From Aralia elata (Eukaryota; Streptophyta; Magnoliopsida; Apiales; Araliaceae), in NCBI GenBank assembly GCA_034770075.1, contig CM068383.1, forward strand, positions 40,009,222-40,073,221: a DNA stretch of 64,000 nucleotides, read 5' to 3'. The stretch's first letter is position 1. Every line of letters begins with the position of its first letter. The translations under genes were made by a program, and so were the position numbers. The notes beneath the pieces are model-generated. The model saw nothing but the letters and a program-made list of their open reading frames with translations, did no database searches and was not told where the DNA came from. Positions 14,601 through 22,621 of the stretch are shown here, piece after piece.

Positions 14601-17600
14601 ACCCTCAAAATAACTAAAAACAAATTTACCAATTGACGCATGCAAAATATGTTTTAACAAACTCATGAAAACACTAGATGCATTAGTTAATCTAACAGAA
14701 ATAACTATCCCCCTATACAAGTCACATGTCAACACAATTTTTCAATCATCACATTCTCTCATGCTAAATTGATTAGACAATATCATCACATGATTATCAA
14801 CAAATGTAGATAAAACACAAGTACTATGCAATTTATCAAACATATTATCTAAGCAAAAAACAGAATATCGATACTTGTTTACCAATTCAAAATCAATGCA
14901 CAAGCTCGACGTCTTATCCCACTTAGGTATTACGATCTTATCAATGTCACATGCACTCATGTCTTCATCCACGATACCCACTTTGTTTAACTCTCCAACC
15001 TGCCTCGGTGACTCCTTCGTCTCCTCAAGAACACCATAAGTTGATGGGTATAGAATGATAGCACTGGGTATGCACTCATTCGCCTGTATAAGAGAAACAA
15101 CAGAACTAGATAAAACAAAGTTAATCTGGTTAGTATTCAAAAACGCTGTCTTGTACGAATGTGCAATCATTGACTTTTCAAAATACAACTCTCTTTCGCT
15201 TTCACTCTCTTTTTCATAGTCACTTATTTCTCTCTTTTCTTTTTGCTCACTTTTTCTCTCAACTATTTTTTTCTCTCGTTTGTTTTCAATGTGTCTATTC
15301 TCAATCTCTCTTTTCTTTTCATTCTCTCTATTTTCAAACTTTTCTTTTTCACTATCAATCTCTTGATCAATTTCTTTTTGTCGTTCACTTTCTTTTTGTA
15401 CAAACATTGATTCTTCATGGACTTCATCTTGCACCTGTAATCTAACAATTCTCCTTGGGCTGCATATTCTTTTTCATCTTCTTCCTCTCTCGACTGATCT
15501 TGCTCCTTTTGCGCCTTATGGATGTTTTGTAGTTGCCTCCAACAATCCTCCATAAACTCTTTTGAAAACAATGGTTCCCTATACACCTTAGGAGTTTCTC
15601 GTGGCTGTCTCCGATGCGAATCTCAATGCCTATCTATTCGTATATGAACCTCCTTGTCATTATCCCATGTTGATCGCCTTGAAGGTTGCTCTACATGTCT
15701 TGGAGATGCATACTCATTCCTCCTGTTAAGTTGTACTGGAACAAACCGCTTCCGCATCACGGTTTTTAACTCTTCCCATGTCTCGATTGGATGCTCTCCA
15801 CATCTTCGCTTGTTAAGCACAAATTGATCCTACCATATAGTTGCATGACCAGAAAAATCTTGAACCGCAAGTTTGAACTTCCTCCGCTCGGTCAAACTCT
15901 CGCTCCATCTTTTCTTCCCATCGCAAATAAGCATCTAGATCTTTCCTGCCTTGGAAAGGATTCTTTCGAGACCCATAAGCACTTTCATAATTATAACCAT
16001 ACATATTTATTGCAAAACAAAGGTTAGTACATAAAATTTTTCCTCACACTCCCTTACGTGTTTCGCTCAACAATGTATCGCACAATTATGAAGTTGCTCG
16101 TGTTTCACCCTATTGGCTTTTAACATCTAATAAGCTCACTACTCTTGCCTTTTACCACTCAATATTCCCTAAACAATATCATAGTTTCACGGCTGAATGA
16201 CACTTATCACCCTCCAAGTTACCACCCATTTTCAATGTCGTCCTTAAAGTACATTTTTCGTCAATTGGACCCTTAAAGTGGCATTTTTTGGCGCTTCCGT
16301 TCCTTTTACCCTATTTTACCCCAGCCGACCCATTTTGACCGAAACCGACCCAGTTTGACCCAACCCAATTTCATCAATTATTTTTTTTTAAAAAAAACTA
16401 AAAAGTTTTAAAATTATTTTAAAAATAATTATTAGTTAAAAATTCTTTTAAAAATAATATTTTAAAAATTAGTAAGCATTTTATTCAAAAAAATATTTTA
16501 AATAATATTTTTTTGAATAAAATACTTACTAATTTTTTTTAAAAATGATAAATTTTCTAAATTTTTTTCCTAAAAAAAAATAATTTTTAAACTTTTTAAT
16601 TTCTTTTTTTTAAAAAATTGAATCAATTTTTTTATTTATCTTTTACTGTTTTTTGTATTTTACATATAAAATAAAAAAAAATTCTTTTTTTTAAAATAAA
16701 TTTTTATTTTTTTGAATCTATATTTTATGAATCTATATTTTTTCCTGAAAATAAGAATTATTTTTAAAAATATTTAAAATGCTAATAATTTTTAAGATTT
16801 TAAAATAAAATATTATTTTTATAATTATTTTTAATATTTTAAAATAAAATATTATTTAGTTTTTTTTAAAAAAATAATTAGTTAAATTGGGTCGGGTCAA
16901 AATGGGTCGGATTGGGTCAAAATTTGGTAAAAATGGGCCAGGTTTGGGTAAAATAGGGTAAAAAGAACGGAAACGCCAAAAAATGTCACTTTAAGGGCCC
17001 AATTGACGAAAAATGTACTTTAGGGACGACATTGAAAGTGGTTGGCAACTTGGAGGGTGATAAGTGCCATTCAGCCTAGTTTCACTATTCAATTCAAAAA
17101 TAACTTATCAAAAACAAATATAGATGGTGTGATTCTCGAAATACCAACAATCGTGACCCTTGTTGTGTCACGGGTGAACTTGTAAGTTTTGAATTTGTCA
17201 ATTGTAGCTTCGCTTTGGAATTGATGATGATGGAACGGAATGATCTCTTGGTTGAAATTTGATGATTTGATGGTGTGCTACAAGTTTGGTTTTTTTTTTT
17301 TACTCTTCAACAAGAAAAATGAAGGATAAGTAGTCGCTAGGAACTTAGCTTTGATACCAAATGATAGACTCCACGACACGCTTGCGTGAGGTGGTCGTCG
17401 CCCGGATCGTTTCCAGTGAGTTATAAGGTGGAACGCTCACAACATCTCAACCCAACGTCTATATTGAGACGAGAACTTTGGTACAATTGTTTGCGCAAGG
17501 AAGTTTGCGTTGAATGGAACATCAATGACAACTTGACCCTCGCTTATATGTAAGCGGTAACCTTGGTACAATCAACGATTGATGCGGTAGAAGACGCAAC

Positions 17601-20600
17601 ACACAACTATGTATTGTTATATGATAAGTCAATAATTGAATCTCAAAGAATAAACTAAGAAATAACTTAGGAATTCTTCAAAGAACCAAAAGTAGAGAAA
17701 TTACTCACAAGAAAATTGTATTGAATAAATCTGATGTCCTTTTGGAATTACATTCATAACTAATATTTATACTACTAGAAAGTAACCCTAATTACATAAG
17801 GAAATAACAAATTGATTTGGAATGAAAATCCTAGCTAAAAAACTTCCTAATTACATTAGAATTAAAACTAATTTTTTTAGATTCCAAGAATCAGAAAAAT
17901 TGAAGTTGAATCCCACAATTGCCGTGCAATAGATTTTCCTTGTCGCACTCGGATCATCTTGCTGCGTGAATAACTAAATTGCCGCGACCAATTAGCAATC
18001 CGGAAGTTAAATTGCTGGGTGAAAGCTGAAATTCCGTGAACCGTGTGAAGCTAGGGTGGGTGAATATGATTTGGCTTTATTTGGCTTTAGCTTGCGGAAT
18101 ATGAATAATCTTTAGCTTGTTGAATCCTTGGGCTGCTAGGAATTCGTGTCCTCCAATTGGAATGCGTGACAAAGCTTGCATGTACTTGATGATTGCATGG
18201 TACTTTGCAATATGTAATGAATCCTTTTACAAGTTGGTTGAATATGTTATCTAGATGTCCCCACGTTAATATTGCATATCCATGCTAAATATACTATGCC
18301 TTAATAAGACCCCACGTGCTTGCTTGTTGTAATGCTTCCTGTGCTGAATTGGAACATGATATAAACGTGGCCCACATGTTTTAATATGTCCCATAATGTT
18401 AGACCCACTATGCCCATAACATCTACATATAAAATCCGTGCATGTGAATCACTTAATCTGAAATCAATTAGATAATCTGTGCATGGGCTGAATTAAATTA
18501 GTCAATTGGGTCAGTCCATTTGGACTTTAATTTGACATTATTTGGCTTGCTGAATATGTTGAATTTAGAAGACCCAAATCATTCAATTTATCCTTCCCTC
18601 GCGGTCCGCTTGAATTGAGCTCCATTTTAGGCAACCTTGAAAACACATTTCAGCCCAATTACTTAGAACCATTCGATGAACCCTTGGAACCTGAGTTGAG
18701 TTATTAATGCTTGATGCGAACCCGATCAGGATCGTATCATAAGAAAATAAGAAATTTATTTGGAATCAAAATTCTAACTAAAAAGAATCCTAATTACATT
18801 AGAATCGTAAAATATAGCTAAAATCCCTTAAATCCCGCACAAATCCGCTGAATCTGCGTTATGAGGCCAGGGCCTCGTTTTGTAGCTGAAAATGGGGCCG
18901 GGGCCTGGTTGTACAGAGATGTCTGGGCCGGAGCCTCGTTTTGTACTATAAATGAAGTTGGGGCCTCGTTTGACAGAGAGAGCGGGGCTGGGACCTAAAA
19001 CTGCAGTTTAAAACTTGGCTGGAAATGCTCACTCGTATCACATTTATGATCTTTGAATCAATCTCCAATACCTTTGAACTTGATTCCACGTCGTTCCAAA
19101 CTTCTTGAATCAAACCAACAAGTCCCTCCTTGAAGCGTTTAGCTCGTGCTCTTGTCACGGGCCCAACGGGAACTTGCACTGGATCCGCATCATGGTTGCC
19201 ATTCATTCCTGAGCTAGGCATGTCCTCATCATAAGATTTCATAAATAAGCAGACAGAGAAAATTCAAATGTTTCGAAAAAAATCTTTAAGGTGGAGGATT
19301 CATTTTCTTGTGAATTAAAATAAAAATCATTTCAAGGTAGAGAATAAGTTAAACCAAAAATTTCAATGGGCATTCTCATTAAAGGTTTCCTTCTCAGATT
19401 TTGATCCTTGTCGACTTCAGGATTTTCACTTATGAAGCATGGAAACAAGACTGGGTCATGTAGCAATTTTTGAAACATTTGGGTGCTAGAAAAGCATAAA
19501 ATGTTGCCAAAACTTCACCAAAACGTAAATTTGGTTAATATTCGTTTCTATATTTAATTTTTAGGGCAGGGAATGATAGGGATATGTTGGGTAATGGTGG
19601 ATAGTTTGGGATACATTGCGGGTTTAAAATGTGTATTTCTAAAAAAAGGGATCGACTTGAAAATATAGCTAAATTGTGGAAAAATAATCAAAATAACATG
19701 AAACAAAAAGAACCCATAATCTGAAGAGAATTCTAATTTTTGAAAAGAAACGAGGGGGAAGAGAAAGAGAGAGGTAGAGAGAGAAAACGAAGTTGTAGAA
19801 AGAAGCAAGGTTTACCTCTTGAATCTATTTGGATGAGGTTGTCACTCTTCACCCAAGATTCGTCAACTATTAGTTGATGGTTACTAGGAACGTTGAACAA
19901 CAGTGTATGCGGAACGAAATCGGGTTTGAGGAGCGCCACCAATGGTAGGATGCACAAGACATCTAAGTTCTTGTATCATGATTCAGAACGATATTACTCG
20001 GTACGTAGAACTCAGGACAATAAGTGTTCCTCGGTAACAATTTAGTTCTCTCTCACTCATTCCTTTTTCTGCATTGTTTCTAACTTTCCAACTCTGGTAT
20101 AGTGGCCAGAACTATAACCTAGATTTGACCTGATAAGTATTTGTATTAATGTACACCTGATACATATCCTGGCGCATTAATACTTAAATAGACTGCTGAA
20201 TTGTATAGAAAGACCAGATTCAACTGCACACCACGGTATCTCTTTTCAGCATCCTAGATAAATCTTTTTAGTGGTGGGACAATAAGAAAATTGCTAAAAA
20301 TTATTAAGTAGTTGCAACATTCGAACCAAATTGTAGAGTAAACACTACTACACCAGGTTAAGGGAGTTGAAACATTCCAATCAAACTGTAAGAATTCATT
20401 TAACACCAGGTTAAGGGAGGAAGTAAAAGAGAGATATGAGAGAGGATGCTACTACTGCAACTGGGATGGAAGGCGTTTGTTTTTATTGACACTGAGGAAG
20501 TAGGTAAGTTGGCTTATTAGTGTTTGGAGATATGAGAGAGGATGCTACTACTGCAACTGGGATGGAAGGCGTTTGTTTTTATTCACTGAGGAAGTAGGTA

Positions 20601-21529
20601 AGTTGGCTTATTAGTGTTTGGAGATACGTAAATGATATGTCAAGGAAATCGAACATGATTCCACATTGCATTTGGGAGTTGACGCGTTGTAGGAAAGGAA
20701 TTGTAGATATTTAGAGGCTACAGAGCATCCTGATGTGCATAGTCTCTTCTCTGTTACACAAAAGGAGTCCTGTGTGCAAATTTTGCAAATATTGAGGACT
20801 CATTGGTTCCATGCTTACCCCTAAAAATAATAATTTGCTAATTTAGTAGTTATGACATGATAATGAAATTATAATGACAAACTTAAGGGCATTGTGTCAT
20901 CTTAATTCTAGATTTCTATCTTTATAAGAAATGAGGCTCTTTTTGTGGAACAAATGTAATTAGCAATTGGACTCTTTTGTAGAATGGATGGAGTATTAAA
21001 TACTCCCTTTGCTTCAAAATATAAGATTAACTTTGGCCTTTTAAAGTCAGTTTGGGAAATTGTCAAAATCAAAATTGACATAAAATCTCATTTAATATTA
21101 TTCAATACAATTATGAATATTTTTAATAATCTAAAAGGTACTATCATAGTTATCAAGGCGACAAGTCGAGGCGAGGCGACAACCGGGAGCTTAAGCGCTT
21201 AGGCGACAAGGTGCCCGACTTGTGGAGTCGTCCACAAGTCGTTAACAATGTAAATTCTATACGAATAAAATTATATATATTTAATATTTATATAAATATT
21301 GATATATTTATTTTTCTAATGATTTACCATATTCATAATACATGTAGCATATCAAATCACAACAAGAAGTGAACAAGATCAAGCCAAAACGGATAATTTT
21401 ATTATAGTTGTAAACTTGTAATTTTTTGAACTTGTTCAACTTCAAATTATATAAATGGTGATACCTTTGTAATATTTAGTTTAATTCAATATACTTTATT
21501 AAAGCAAGTTCTTTCTCTTAAACACGGGG

Positions 21530-21575
<46 letters not shown>

Positions 21576-22589
21576 AATAGATTAATTCGTCTGTCCCAAA
21601 CAGGTTACATGTTTTACAGTTCATAAAGGTTTTGATGTCTTGGTATTCTTAGCGTATTAAGTTTATCAGTTCCTGGTCGTTTGAAGCTTTGAATTTTGTT
21701 GTCTGATGTTTACTTTGTCATTATACAATATAAAAGAAATTGAGCATAAAAAGTAATGGAAAGAGTGAAAGAGTAAAATAATATATTTTACTTAGTTTAT
21801 GCTCTCCCAAGTGAAGACAAACCTTAGTTGGCAGCAAAATCAGAAGCTAGTGGAGGGGCAACAGCTAATGGAGCACGGGGATGTGTGTGTATATATATAT
21901 ATAAAATATATATACACATATATGTGTGTATGTATATATATATATATATATACGTGGAGCATGGGGATGTGTGTGTGTATATATATATAAATTTTGCTGC
22001 CCTAGGTTTGTCTTCACCAAGTATCATCAGTACCCAAAAATTTGCTCAATCACAAAGTCGCCCAAGTCGTCCAGACGCCTTCCCAATATGCACCAACTGG
22101 ACGCCTAGGCGACGACTTGATAACCATGCGGTACTATTAATTACAAGATTTATTTATTTTTCCCAAAATTTCAGTGAATCACATCAATTTTGAGTATGAA
22201 AATGTTTCAAATTGATTTTAAAAAGTTGAAATTGATATTATAGTTTTGAATGGAGGGAGTATTTATTCTTTGGTCTACTTCTCATTTAGCACAAAAAGAT
22301 TCGAGATTGACTATTGCTTTTGTTGTTTCTTGATGAAGTTTATTTTAGGGGGGGGGGGGGTGATGTAGTCTGGTGCATATAATTCATTTTTTCTGTGGCA
22401 CCCCTTGGTTCCTCTTTGAATCTATATTATTTTACTTGTACAAAGAAAAGTATGTGATTGATGCGAGTCATGTGATCTGTGCTGTGTAAAAGTTTAAATA
22501 GATAATTTATGTAATGACACTTAAAACTATATAAATATATGTATAAAAATTAATGTATATGTATATGTATGTATGTGTGTGTGTGTGTA

Positions 22590-22621
<32 letters not shown>

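Larger units (their letters stand above)
11985..18739 (-). mobile_element. Element A: non-autonomous Ty3/gypsy relative nested in D
   Basis: LTRs at 11985-13361 and 17362-18739 (about 1378 bp, near-identical), polypurine tract 13362-13374, primer site 17347-17359. The 3' LTR end (GGAGTCTATCA) is the same as D's, the 5' part differs. The internal part holds gag pieces, a Glu/Lys-rich stretch and a long RT-derived frame without intact catalytic motifs; no protease, RNase H or integrase is recognised. It probably relies on relatives of D for its enzymes (inference). Confidence 0.85.
5722..19231 (-). mobile_element. Element D: Ty3/gypsy LTR retrotransposon, full-length but decayed, with element A nested in its 5' LTR
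   Basis: Minus-strand order: 5' LTR (19231 down to 11545, split by A), PBS 11531-11542, gag 10284-11150, zinc knuckle, protease, RT, RNase H and integrase down to 6519, polypurine tract 6646-6658, 3' LTR 5722-6645. The 5-bp duplication TAAGA flanks the outermost ends. The protease IDGGSCTNVAS, the RNase H style (ETWQHYLWP, FVIHTDHESLKYL) and a pol frame running into the LTR suggest a chromovirus, perhaps CRM-like. That clade call is inference. Stops and frameshifts show the copy is dead. Confidence 0.88.
21145..22129. mobile_element. hAT-like non-autonomous element
   Basis: Left end CATAGTTATCAAGGCGAC and right end GTCGACTTGATAACCATGC-like are inverted with mismatches. The 8-bp duplication GGTACTAT lies at 21137-21144 and 22130-22137. 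8-bp TSD suggests hAT. It contains (TA)n, GTGTGTATATAT tracts and an inner inverted repeat, but no transposase. Confidence 0.68.
21003..22259. mobile_element. Stowaway-like MITE split by a hAT-like insertion
   Basis: Ends CTCCCTTTGCTTC and GAATGGAGGGAG are inverted, flanked by TA (21001-21002, 22260-22261). Without the inserted 993 bp it would be about 265 bp, a usual Stowaway size. Confidence 0.7.

Noticed and set aside
19041..19231. A second, truncated copy of D joined in tandem
   Set aside because: TSD TAAGA at 19232, the polypurine tract at 6646 and the same terminus in C, E and F show this is simply the outer part of the D LTR.
21799..22193. Tyr/Ile/Cys-rich frames
   Set aside because: Translations of GTGTGTATATAT microsatellites.
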